20,145 bases of DNA from CAWEZN01 sp964498015 (GTDB lineage: Bacteria > Zixibacteria > MSB-5A5 > GN15 > PGXB01). Below the pieces are notes generated by a model, which worked only from the letters and a program-made list of their open reading frames with translations, searched no databases and had not been told where the DNA came from. A program made the translations under genes and the position numbers. Below are positions 1 through 6,947 of the stretch, in pieces; position 1 is the stretch's first letter; each line of letters starts with the position of its first letter. The DNA lies in NCBI GenBank assembly GCA_964498015.1, contig CAZCFT010000045.1:1-20145 (forward strand), written 5' to 3'.

Positions 1-579
1 CCCAATTATAAAATCTTTATCCCCAATATTAAACCGAATTATGACACAGCCTCCTGCGGCGGAATTGACAAATTACTCCCCCATCACTAGCCAAGTGCCA
101 TCCCACGCCCCCCTAACAACCGGTTTTCCCCATCTCCCTCTGGGAGAGGGGCCAGGGGTGAGGGAAAACCCACAATTTCCCTACCAATTCAATGTTATTT
201 CCTCCCCTCCCCATTATTAGAGGCCATAATTATGTCCATAAACGCAAAACACCTCCATTTTCCCCACCCCAGCAAAAAAAAACCCAAAATGGCTTTCAAC
301 GGTCTTGCGAGGAATCAATTCAAAATGCGCCGTAATCCTATCGCCCCGTTGCAATTATGGAAAGGAAATCACCCCAAAATATGACAAAACGAAGCCGCTC
401 AAAAACGCCCCTCACGACTGACATATCCCTATATATCACACAGATATACAATACCAATTGTACTACCCGAAAAAATCCAAAAAACAAACCCAATCCCCCG
501 CAATTCATTCCAATATATATGGTTAGCTACAATAAAATGGGTCTGTTTGAATTTTTGTCAGACGATTTCCGGGTATTGC
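1..579. other. Non-coding, C-rich left flank
   Basis: I see no credible gene here. A reading frame that opens at 357 runs antisense through the TonB-domain gene and has low-complexity composition. On the + strand C greatly outnumbers G: in the four lines starting at 1, 61, 181 and 241 I count about 83 C against 22 G. There are also many A runs and C runs. The stretch lies beyond the terminator of the minus-strand gene to its right. Its only clear structure is the palindromic element at 122-170. Confidence 0.6.
122..170. repeat. Extragenic palindromic element
   Basis: Perfect 9-base arms GGTTTTCCC (122-130) and GGGAAAACC (162-170) enclose a second inverted repeat, TCTCCC-TCT-GGGAGA, at about 133-147. 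The nested inverted repeats in a non-coding stretch look like a REP- or MITE-type dispersed element. The GGGAGAGGGG core resembles palindromes I recall as common between genes in many bacterial genomes. Copy number cannot be judged from this window. Confidence 0.5.
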
Positions 580-616
580 AAAAAAAAGCGTCTCCGACTA
601 ATACCGGAAACGCTTT
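580..616 (-). terminator. Rho-independent terminator of the TonB-domain gene
   Basis: On the minus strand, arms AAAGCGTTTCCG (616-605) and CGGAGACGCTTT (596-585) pair over 12 positions with a single U-G wobble and an 8-base loop. The second arm runs into a tract of eight T (587-580). It begins 26 bases after the stop codon of the gene at 642-1040. This is a textbook intrinsic terminator. Confidence 0.88.
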
Positions 617-641
617 CCTGCTGGAAATTCGCGGCTTTTTT

Positions 642-1040
642 CTATTTTTCCGTTCCCTCGGCCAGCACAAATTCTACCTTATAGGTTACCCAGATTGCCA
701 CTGGCTTATTATTTTGCGTGGCCGGAAGATACTCGCATTTTTTTGCCGCATCCAGCGCCGCTTGTTCAAAACCGCAGTTTTTCTTGGTGCATTTTACCAC
801 TCTAACATTAACTACCATCCCATTTTCATTAACCAGAGCCTTGATCCAGACAACCCCTTCGATATTATTGGCCCGCGCTGAATCAGGGTAAACCGGAGGA
901 ACTTCCATTTTCATCTGCGCCGGTTTGTCGACAATTACAAAATCATCTTCGCCGGGATATTTTTTGTCCCCGGATACCGGTAAGGCTATCCCAAAAAACA
1001 GAACGAGGAGCGCGAAAACTGCGAAGTATTTAATGCGCAT
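642..1040 (-). CDS. Free-standing TonB C-terminal-domain periplasmic protein
   Basis: The 132-residue product has an N-terminal signal sequence (hydrophobic residues about 5-22, likely cleavage near SG-24/D25), a short acidic linker, and one TonB C-terminal fold (about 47-127). Family hallmarks are PVYPDSARANNIEGVVWIK near 49, the NENG turn at 71-74, and the PATQNNKPVAIWVTYKVEF strand region near 106. It lacks the Pro-rich spanner and membrane anchor of real TonB, so it is unlikely to transduce energy from ExbBD and is more probably a soluble or loosely attached periplasmic or outer-membrane protein. Cysteines 84, 89 and 102 could form a disulfide. The ATG is preceded by GGGAGG at 4 bases. 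It is monocistronic, with a promoter at 1109-1138 and a terminator at 580-616. Domain assignment is confident; the partner and job are unknown. Confidence 0.85.
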   Translation of the reverse strand: MRIKYFAVFALLVLFFGIALPVSGDKKYPGEDDFVIVDKPAQMKMEVPPVYPDSARANNIEGVVWIKALVNENGMVVNVRVVKCTKKNCGFEQAALDAAKKCEYLPATQNNKPVAIWVTYKVEFVLAEGTEK

Positions 1041-1050
1041 AACGCCTCCC

Positions 1051-1064
1051 TAACTTTGAAGTTA
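1051..1064 (-). promoter_or_regulatory. Dyad next to the ribosome site of the TonB-domain gene
   Basis: TAACTT-TG-AAGTTA is a perfect 6+6 inverted repeat that directly abuts the GGGAGG ribosome binding site (1045-1050 on the + strand). In the 5' leader there is also a 5-base hairpin, CGGAG/CTCCG (1091-1105), close to the predicted transcript start. Either could bind a repressor or change access to the ribosome site. No function is shown. Confidence 0.3.
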
Positions 1065-1108
1065 GCCATCTTTATTTGGTGACAAACTCGCGGAGTGAAT
1101 CTCCGACT

Positions 1109-1138
1109 ATAATATCGGCTATTTTATCAATTTGTCAA
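1109..1138 (-). promoter_or_regulatory. Sigma-70-type promoter for the TonB-domain gene
   Basis: Reading the minus strand, a perfect TTGACA (1138-1133) is followed after 18 bases by TATTAT (1114-1109, 5 of 6 to consensus). The predicted transcript start is near 1102, giving a leader of about 60 bases before the ATG at 1040. Confidence 0.55.
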
Positions 1139-1196
1139 GCGCAAAATAATGCACAGTGCAAATAGATTAGGTCAAAATGATGAAATCACTCTATAA

Positions 1197-1616
1197 TTAC
1201 TTCAACTTGAAAAACGCATATAACGCGTCATAGACTTCAAACTGCTTTTCGATATTCCGATGGTCGTCAGGATATAAAAGCGAATATCCCCGGGCGATCG
1301 CTTCCAATCCGGGCGCATACGGATTGTCCGATAATTGATCAATATCGGCGGCATTGATAGCTTCGGACATCGCCAATAAGGCCGGATCTTTCAATTTATA
1401 TTTTTCCATTATGGATATGAAACTGCAATGACCATCCCTGTGACCAAGCTCTACCCCGTCTGTATCATAGGGAATTGCCCTCTCTTTTTCCGCGATTTCC
1501 TTTACCAATTCCTTTGCCACAAAAATAAATTCCGCCTGAGAATCGACAAATCGCTTTATCAACCAGGGGCAGGCGACCCGGTCAACATGCACATGCGCCC
1601 GTGTAACCCATTTCAT
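1197..1616 (-). CDS. ChrB C-terminal-type chromate-resistance domain protein
   Basis: The 139-residue protein matches the ChrB C-terminal / Chrome_Resist family along its whole length. Family landmarks are the start MKWVTRAHVHVDRVACPWLI, KRFVDSQAEFIFVAKE (21-36), the IPYDTDGVELGHRDGHCSF block (48-66, with H59, H63 and C64 as possible metal or redox residues), and the DIDQLSDNPYAPGLEAIARG helix region (91-110). In ChrB proteins this domain is linked to chromate sensing or reduction, but stand-alone versions are common and poorly characterised. No ChrA transporter is in the window, so a real chromate role is unproven. I chose the ATG at 1616: GGGGA lies 8 bases upstream, and the upstream small ORF overlaps this codon as ATGA. 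A TTG at 1631 would start inside the ribosome site. Confidence 0.82.
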   Translation of the reverse strand: MKWVTRAHVHVDRVACPWLIKRFVDSQAEFIFVAKELVKEIAEKERAIPYDTDGVELGHRDGHCSFISIMEKYKLKDPALLAMSEAINAADIDQLSDNPYAPGLEAIARGYSLLYPDDHRNIEKQFEVYDALYAFFKLK

Positions 1617-1717
1617 ATTTCTTTTCCCCAAACATCAAATACCAAGAGATTGTAGGGGTAACCCTCGCGGTTACCCAGTTCTTGCCACTGCTTTCTCTTG
1701 GCGTTGATCGTCTCCAT
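1613..1717 (-). CDS. Possible 34-residue ORF coupled to the ChrB-like gene
   Basis: I do not recognise the product. The frame opens with ATG at 1717, with AGGA 5 bases upstream (a further in-frame ATG is at 1735), and ends with a TGA that overlaps the ChrB-like start codon as ATGA. The peptide begins METINAKRKQWQELG and ends NLLVFDVWGKEI, which reads like ordinary protein. Against it: it is very short, an in-frame TAA lies just upstream of 1735, and the inverted repeat at 1656-1676 lies inside it, so the frame could be chance across a dispersed repeat. It may be a small gene, a coupling leader peptide, or a remnant of a larger upstream gene. Confidence 0.35.
   Translation of the reverse strand: METINAKRKQWQELGNREGYPYNLLVFDVWGKEI
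1656..1676. repeat. Inverted repeat GGGTAACC/GGTTACCC
   Basis: Perfect 8-base arms at 1656-1663 and 1669-1676 flank the loop CTCGC. The preceding TGTAG and the G-run resemble short palindromic repeats I recall from intergenic DNA of FCB-type genomes. It lies inside the candidate small ORF at 1613-1717. Confidence 0.45.
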
Positions 1718-1746
1718 ATTGTTCCTGTCTTCCATTGATTAGATTC

Positions 1747-1790
1747 AAAAGGTCTGGCACAAGTCCGGCATGAGCCGGATCTGGCCTTTT
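1747..1790. repeat. Bipartite hairpin between the ChrB-like and glycine-zipper genes
   Basis: Outer arms AAAAGG (1747-1752) and CCTTTT (1785-1790) enclose an inner perfect inverted repeat TCCGGC-ATGA-GCCGGA (1764-1779). On either strand the structure ends in only four T, so it is a weak terminator at best. A dispersed palindromic repeat is equally likely. The rest of 1736-1849 contains nothing else I can name. Confidence 0.45.
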
Positions 1791-1849
1791 GACTGACCAG
1801 CCCTATAATCTTGATCATCCAATCGAACGCAAAAAATCAAGGGCACAGC

Positions 1850-2755
1850 CTAAATTTCTTTTTTCACCTTCTCCTGAAATACCGGGGTCGCGACATTGAT
1901 CTTAAGAGTCCGACCTTCTTTCAGAGTAACTTGATCTTTGTGCAACAAGGCTCCGGCCACACCGCCGGCGACTCCGCCGACAACAGCGCCCTTGGCGGCA
2001 TCTTTGGTTTTTCCGCCGGTGATTGCTCCAATTATGCCGCCGGCCGCGGCTCCCAGAGCGGCGTCTTTAGCAATGGTTGTCCCTTGGCCACCGGGACGAA
2101 TCACGCCTGTACCGTCATCAGTCATCACCCATCCCTCAAGCGGTAAAGGCTTTTCTCCCGGTAGCAGAAGACTGGTGAATCTAAGTTTTATAAATGCTTT
2201 CTCGCCCTCAGATTTGCCGTCGTTTAATTCTGCAATTTCGCCCTCAATCATGGAACCATCAGGAAGATTTAAAGCCTGATTTCCTTCCGCAGGGCCTTTA
2301 ATCAGAGCGCGGAATCTATCGCCGACCTTGTTTTGGCCGGTAGAAAGCTGTGTCAGAAGCGATACCTCAAGGCCGCTGTTTTCCTGAAGAAGCAACGTTT
2401 TCACTATTTCAGGCTGAGAAGGTTTGGTTTCCGCGGGCGGCTGAGTCTCTTCGACTTTCGGTTTTGGTTTGGGCTTCGGTTTTTCTGTCGGCTTCTGAGC
2501 CACTTCATTTTGTTCAATCGGGGGTTGTTGGGCCTGGGTCGTTGTGTCTAAAAGAGTTGTTGCACGCTGGTCTTCAGGAAGAGTTGATTCCTGCAATTCC
2601 TGTTCAGTCTTTTCCTTCTTGGAGCTACAGCTTCCAAGTAGAAACCCGAAAAAAGCCGCTCCAAAGAAAAGGGAGATCAAAATCATCAAGCTCCCGGACT
2701 TCAGATTGTCCGTCAATTGCCGGATCAGGCTTTTTGACTGATTTGATTTAGCCAT
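1850..2755 (-). CDS. Glycine-zipper envelope protein with Pro/Lys linker
   Basis: The 301-residue product has a long basic N-terminus and a hydrophobic segment (about 23-41) ending in LLGSC, where Cys43 may be a lipidation site. The 42-residue lead is long for a lipoprotein signal, so a plain membrane anchor is also possible. A Gln/Pro-rich linker with a KPKPKPKPK run (about 75-115) would span part of the periplasm. Residues 118-215 form a compact domain with the signature GDRFRALI and LPDGSMIEGEIAEL, seen in envelope proteins that carry glycine zippers. Residues 232-271 are a classic glycine zipper (GAAAGGIIGAITGG, then GAVVGGVAGGVAGAL), followed by a short strand-rich tail. AAGGAGG sits 5 bases before the ATG. 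It stands alone, divergent from the protease gene. Function is unknown; likely an envelope structural protein. Confidence 0.75.
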   Translation of the reverse strand: MAKSNQSKSLIRQLTDNLKSGSLMILISLFFGAAFFGFLLGSCSSKKEKTEQELQESTLPEDQRATTLLDTTTQAQQPPIEQNEVAQKPTEKPKPKPKPKVEETQPPAETKPSQPEIVKTLLLQENSGLEVSLLTQLSTGQNKVGDRFRALIKGPAEGNQALNLPDGSMIEGEIAELNDGKSEGEKAFIKLRFTSLLLPGEKPLPLEGWVMTDDGTGVIRPGGQGTTIAKDAALGAAAGGIIGAITGGKTKDAAKGAVVGGVAGGVAGALLHKDQVTLKEGRTLKINVATPVFQEKVKKEI

Positions 2756-3120
2756 TATATTCCTCCTTATAGTTTATTGTTTCTCATATTCAAGAATCGA
2801 CTCAATTTGATTAAATTCCTGCAATAATTCAACAAAAAAATTGTTCACGCTGTAGCAAAAAAAACCGAGTAAGCGCTACCACTGCTATTGATCATGAATT
2901 GAATTCGTAAAACCGCATCGCGATGCGCCACCACTCCATCCCATGAATAAATCATAGTCGACTAAATCGCTTGTCAATCCGGCAAAATCCCATATCTTGT
3001 GTATGACCCTATACCCGCGGCTCGCCTCTTGAAATGTTATACGACCGCAGTTGATACTAACCTGAGGAGTTCCGTTCGCTAAACTTGTAATAAATATTTT
3101 TCTTTACGCGGAGGCAAGTT
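2756..3120. other. Divergent intergenic region with a 14-bp palindrome
   Basis: This stretch separates the divergent glycine-zipper and protease genes and contains no credible ORF. It must hold both promoters. The best match for the rightward gene is TTGTCA (2971-2976), 16 bases, TATCTT (2993-2998), which is weak. A perfect palindrome, CGCATCGCGATGCG, lies at 2914-2927 and could be an operator. The protease ribosome site GGAGG is at 3110-3114, 6 bases before its ATG. Confidence 0.45.
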
Positions 3121-6100
3121 ATGTCTATAAAGAAATCTTTTTCTCTTTTTATGCTTCTCTGCTTTGCTCTGCCATGCCAATCTTTCGCTCTTTATACAGG
3201 CGATACTCACGGTCAGCGACCCCTGCCTGCTCTAACCAGGCTTATTGTCAAGTTTCGGAACTTTGGGCCGGTCAGTATGGCGCCGCCGGGGAAAGTTTGT
3301 AAATCCGGCCATGGACGGAGCGGGCTTTTCGCAGACCTTGCCGAGGCCGATGCCATAAACAAGAAATATGGGGTCGCTAAGGTCGCTCCATTTTTGAGGC
3401 AACAATCTCCCCAAGAGGTAACCTCTGAATTTAAAAATATAGTTATATTAACCGCACGGGATGGCGTCGATATTTCCGCCATGCAGGCCGAATATGAGAA
3501 ACTTCCTTATGTCGAATACGCCGAACCGGACTACCTCGCCGAATTCTTTGTAAATCCGGCTACTGACGGATACGAATCCCCAAACGATTCCCTTTATCCT
3601 CAGCAATGGGGCCTGAATAACACCGGCCAGAGCCATTATCACATCCTCAGGCTCGATGGCCCAAATAATGACCAGTTGATAACGGTCAACGGTCTCTCTG
3701 GAGCAGATATTCATGCCGATGAGGTTTTTCAGAATCCGCCGGATAACACCGAGTCGGTGATCGTTGCCATAATTGATACCGGCGCCGATATGTTGCATCC
3801 CGACCTTGCCGAAAATATCTGGGTCAATCCGCGCGAGATTTCCGAAAACGGGCTGGATGATGACAATAATGGATATGTTGATGACGTCCATGGCTGGGAT
3901 TTTTGCGGCAATGGAGGTTTCGGTTCAACTGAAACTGGCGGTGACAATGACCCGACCGATCAATATGGTCACGGAACCCATTGTTCCGGCATAGTCGCCG
4001 GGGTTACAAATAATTTGATCGGCATTGCGGGCATAATTGGCAAGTGCAAAATAATGCCGCTAAAAATAGACCCTCTGCCGTTGACTACTTATATCGCCGG
4101 CGCTCTTATCTATGCCGCCGACAATGGCGCAGATGTGGTAAATATGAGTTTTGGTTTCACGTTCAGAAGTCATCTGATTGAAGAAGCTCTTAATTATGCC
4201 TCATCGAAAGGTGTGATTCTCTGCGCCGCGGCCGGGAATGATTTCACCGAGCAAATAAATTACCCCGCCGGCTACCAGCCGATTATCGCCGTGGGAGCAT
4301 CAACCGACTCCGATCAGGTGGCCTCCTTTTCCACCTATGGCAATCATATAGATGTCGTCGCGCCCGGGCATTCTATTTTGTCTCTCCGGGCCGCCGGCAC
4401 AGATATGTATGGCGCCGATTACCCTCGCGAGCCTCATATTCACATAATCGATACCCTATATTATCTTGCCTCCGGGACCAGCATGGCCTGCCCGCACGTA
4501 GTCGGGGTTGCCGCCTGGCTCAGATCTATATCGCCCGGACTAACTCCGGATGCGGCCGAAAAAATCATTCAGGAAACCGCCGACGACATCATTGATCCTT
4601 ACGGAGTCGGCTGGAATCTGCCGGGGAAAGATAAATATAGCGGATATGGTAGAATTAATCTCAGTGGGGCGATTCACGCCGTTCCGAAAGTTCGGGCCAG
4701 GATTGATTCCCCTTCACCCTTTCAAATTCTTTCCGGTGATGTCGAAATTTCCGGCATCGCCGATGGCGCCGCATTCACGGGATATATTCTTGAGTATGGC
4801 ATAGGAACTAATCCGACCATTTGGACAAAAATCTCTTCATCCATAAGTCCGGTGACGGGCGGTCTTCTGGGGAAATTTCATACGTTCGGTCTTTCCGGAT
4901 TACATACTTTCCGCCTTAGAGTCGGCGCCGACAATATGTCCTGCGTTTCCGTTTATATCGCCAACGAAACCAGCGTCCAAATTCAATCGCCCTCTGCCAA
5001 TGACACTATCGCAAATTCCATTACCATATCGGGGAATGCATATTCTCCCGATTTTGGTCATCTTATTCTTGAGTATGGCATGGGCCCGTTGCCGGAAAAA
5101 TGGGATACTATTACCCAGCTTTCAACTCCCATATATCAGTCCTCATTTGCCGGATGGATTATTGAGGATATCCCCGCGGGGGACTACACTCTCCGCCTGT
5201 CGGTATATTCCCGGACCGGAGATTCGGTAGTACACTCCATACCTGTCTGCGTCAAATCAATTTTCGCCACTGACCGAGCCTGGAAAATAGACCTCGCCGC
5301 CGACCCAACCATAATTCCCAATTATGGAGATTTCGACAACGACGGCAATAACGAGATCGTGGTTGGCGCTTCTTCAGGCGTGAAATTTTTCAACTCCGAT
5401 GGTACTCCCAAGACCGAGGGAATGCCCGTATTTCCCACTAATAATTATGCCATTCCGATTGCAGTCGGCAACCTTGACGGGGACGGCATTGATGATATAG
5501 TAGCGGTCGGATATGATCCTCCAAAAATCTACGGTTTCCCATCTCACTCTCATCGCTTTGAAAACTATCTCGGCGCTCTTCCGGGAATCACTACAAATCT
5601 GGTCACAGAAAATGAACTTCCGAAAGTCTTTCTTGAGGATATCGACCATGACGGCCAAGATGAAATACATGTAATCTTGTTCGATTATGATCTGCCCAAA
5701 ATATTTCTTTTTGAATCCGATGGCGCTCTCAAGCATGAATTCGACCATTATGGGCTATATCTTCCGGCGAATCTTGACAGGAGCCCGGAGGATGAAATCT
5801 ATGTCTGCAATCAAGACTATGGCCTCCTGAAAAAAATCAGAGTGTCGGATTTCGCGACTCTTGACAGTCTTATTATACAAAAAAACGGAAGCACATTTTT
5901 CTGCATGGATCTGTCGGCCTGTGATATCAACAATGACCACAAATTAGAGCTGATTGCTTTTGGGTATTTTCGAGATTATGGGTACTGGCTTTATGCCTTC
6001 GATGATGACCTGCAGGCGATTTCCGGCTGGCCGAGAAGTATCAATGCCGATGATTTTGTTGTCCCGACCAACCCGACTTTTGCCGACATAGACGGCGACG

Positions 6101-6912
6101 GTGAATTGGAATATTTTACGACTTATTTTGATTTCGGCACCAGTTATGTCCTGGCGTGGAATCTTGACGGTTCCCCTTGTTTAGCCGGAAGTACCAGCGG
6201 CCTGTTTGCGGTTGTTCCGGGGCCAAGCATTCTCAATATGCTATTGGCGGCCGATATGAATGGCGACAAATTCCCCGAGCTGGTCGCCTGCGCTATGAAT
6301 GATATGTTCCTTAATTATCCCGTTCAGAGAATTTATTGCTGGGACAAAGACGGTAAACTTCTGGACGGCTACCCCTTAATCGGCGAGATGGGTAACTCCA
6401 CCTATCTTAGATATACGCCGGTAATCGGAGATATCAACCGCGACGGCAAGGTTGACCTGATAATGACCACCGCCGATAGCTCGCTTGTCTTTTTCAACTT
6501 CCCCGAAAGCAATTATGACCCGTGCAGCATGCCGGCGCCTTTCTGGCGATATGGACGAGAGATGAATAACATTGTCAAAGCCGCATGGCCCTGCGGGAAG
6601 ACCAATTCCGGAATTGACGGTCGAATGCCGAATTCGTTTGTCCTTCTGCAGAATTATCCCAATCCGTTCAATAGTATCACAAGAATTGATTTTTCGATAC
6701 CGAATGCCTCCAATGTAACCATTAATATCTATAATATACTGGGACAAAAAATCTGCACCCCTGTAAACGATTTTATGACTGCCGGGAAACACGCCGTCTA
6801 TTGGGATGGCAAAGATGCCGCCGGACATAATAACCTTGCCAGCGGATTATATTTTTACCGAATGGAGACCGCCAACTATTCCGAAGACCGCAAGATGCTC
6901 CTTTTGAAATGA
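3121..6912 (+). CDS. Secreted subtilisin-family (S8) protease with Ig-like, FG-GAP and Por-type sorting domains
   Basis: This 1263-residue exoprotein is modular. A signal peptide (1-23, cleavage after SFA) precedes an I9-like propeptide (about 38-142, ending in the typical LPYVEYAEPDYLAE). The S8 catalytic domain (about 205-515) has a complete triad: Asp219 in AIIDTGAD, His284 in YGHGTHCSG and Ser454 in SGTSMACPH, with oxyanion Asn373 in AAAGND. Two tandem Ig-like modules (about 525-607 and 621-708) share an ILEYG.G...W pattern. Then seven FG-GAP/VCBS units start at D737, N784, D840, D935, D989, D1045 and D1104, each with an Asp-rich loop like DxDxDG that usually binds calcium. The C-terminus (1178-1263) is a type A sorting domain opening NYPNPFN and ending in a basic MLLLK, which directs type IX secretion and surface attachment in Bacteroidetes. 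The enzyme probably degrades protein outside the cell. It is monocistronic, with GGAGG at 6 bases before the ATG. Confidence 0.93.
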   Translation: MSIKKSFSLFMLLCFALPCQSFALYTGDTHGQRPLPALTRLIVKFRNFGPVSMAPPGKVCKSGHGRSGLFADLAEADAINKKYGVAKVAPFLRQQSPQEVTSEFKNIVILTARDGVDISAMQAEYEKLPYVEYAEPDYLAEFFVNPATDGYESPNDSLYPQQWGLNNTGQSHYHILRLDGPNNDQLITVNGLSGADIHADEVFQNPPDNTESVIVAIIDTGADMLHPDLAENIWVNPREISENGLDDDNNGYVDDVHGWDFCGNGGFGSTETGGDNDPTDQYGHGTHCSGIVAGVTNNLIGIAGIIGKCKIMPLKIDPLPLTTYIAGALIYAADNGADVVNMSFGFTFRSHLIEEALNYASSKGVILCAAAGNDFTEQINYPAGYQPIIAVGASTDSDQVASFSTYGNHIDVVAPGHSILSLRAAGTDMYGADYPREPHIHIIDTLYYLASGTSMACPHVVGVAAWLRSISPGLTPDAAEKIIQETADDIIDPYGVGWNLPGKDKYSGYGRINLSGAIHAVPKVRARIDSPSPFQILSGDVEISGIADGAAFTGYILEYGIGTNPTIWTKISSSISPVTGGLLGKFHTFGLSGLHTFRLRVGADNMSCVSVYIANETSVQIQSPSANDTIANSITISGNAYSPDFGHLILEYGMGPLPEKWDTITQLSTPIYQSSFAGWIIEDIPAGDYTLRLSVYSRTGDSVVHSIPVCVKSIFATDRAWKIDLAADPTIIPNYGDFDNDGNNEIVVGASSGVKFFNSDGTPKTEGMPVFPTNNYAIPIAVGNLDGDGIDDIVAVGYDPPKIYGFPSHSHRFENYLGALPGITTNLVTENELPKVFLEDIDHDGQDEIHVILFDYDLPKIFLFESDGALKHEFDHYGLYLPANLDRSPEDEIYVCNQDYGLLKKIRVSDFATLDSLIIQKNGSTFFCMDLSACDINNDHKLELIAFGYFRDYGYWLYAFDDDLQAISGWPRSINADDFVVPTNPTFADIDGDGELEYFTTYFDFGTSYVLAWNLDGSPCLAGSTSGLFAVVPGPSILNMLLAADMNGDKFPELVACAMNDMFLNYPVQRIYCWDKDGKLLDGYPLIGEMGNSTYLRYTPVIGDINRDGKVDLIMTTADSSLVFFNFPESNYDPCSMPAPFWRYGREMNNIVKAAWPCGKTNSGIDGRMPNSFVLLQNYPNPFNSITRIDFSIPNASNVTINIYNILGQKICTPVNDFMTAGKHAVYWDGKDAAGHNNLASGLYFYRMETANYSEDRKMLLLK

Positions 6913-6947
6913 CCCCGGAATAAGACCGGAGAACTAAAAGGTACACA

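Noticed and set aside
357..881. Plus-strand frame of 174 codons
   Set aside because: It runs antisense through the TonB-domain gene, has low-complexity composition and crosses that gene's terminator.
1582..1818. Minus-strand frame of 78 codons over the ChrB-like start
   Set aside because: It runs through two palindromic elements and out of frame into the ChrB-like gene. The overlapping 34-codon frame is better supported.
2350..2751. Plus-strand frame of 133 codons
   Set aside because: It is the antisense shadow of the glycine-zipper gene's linker region and has no ribosome site or recognisable domain.
6908..6947. Possible bidirectional terminator between the convergent protease and HD-GYP genes
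   Set aside because: Only a 4-base CCGG pairing is present and there is no T-tract on either strand.
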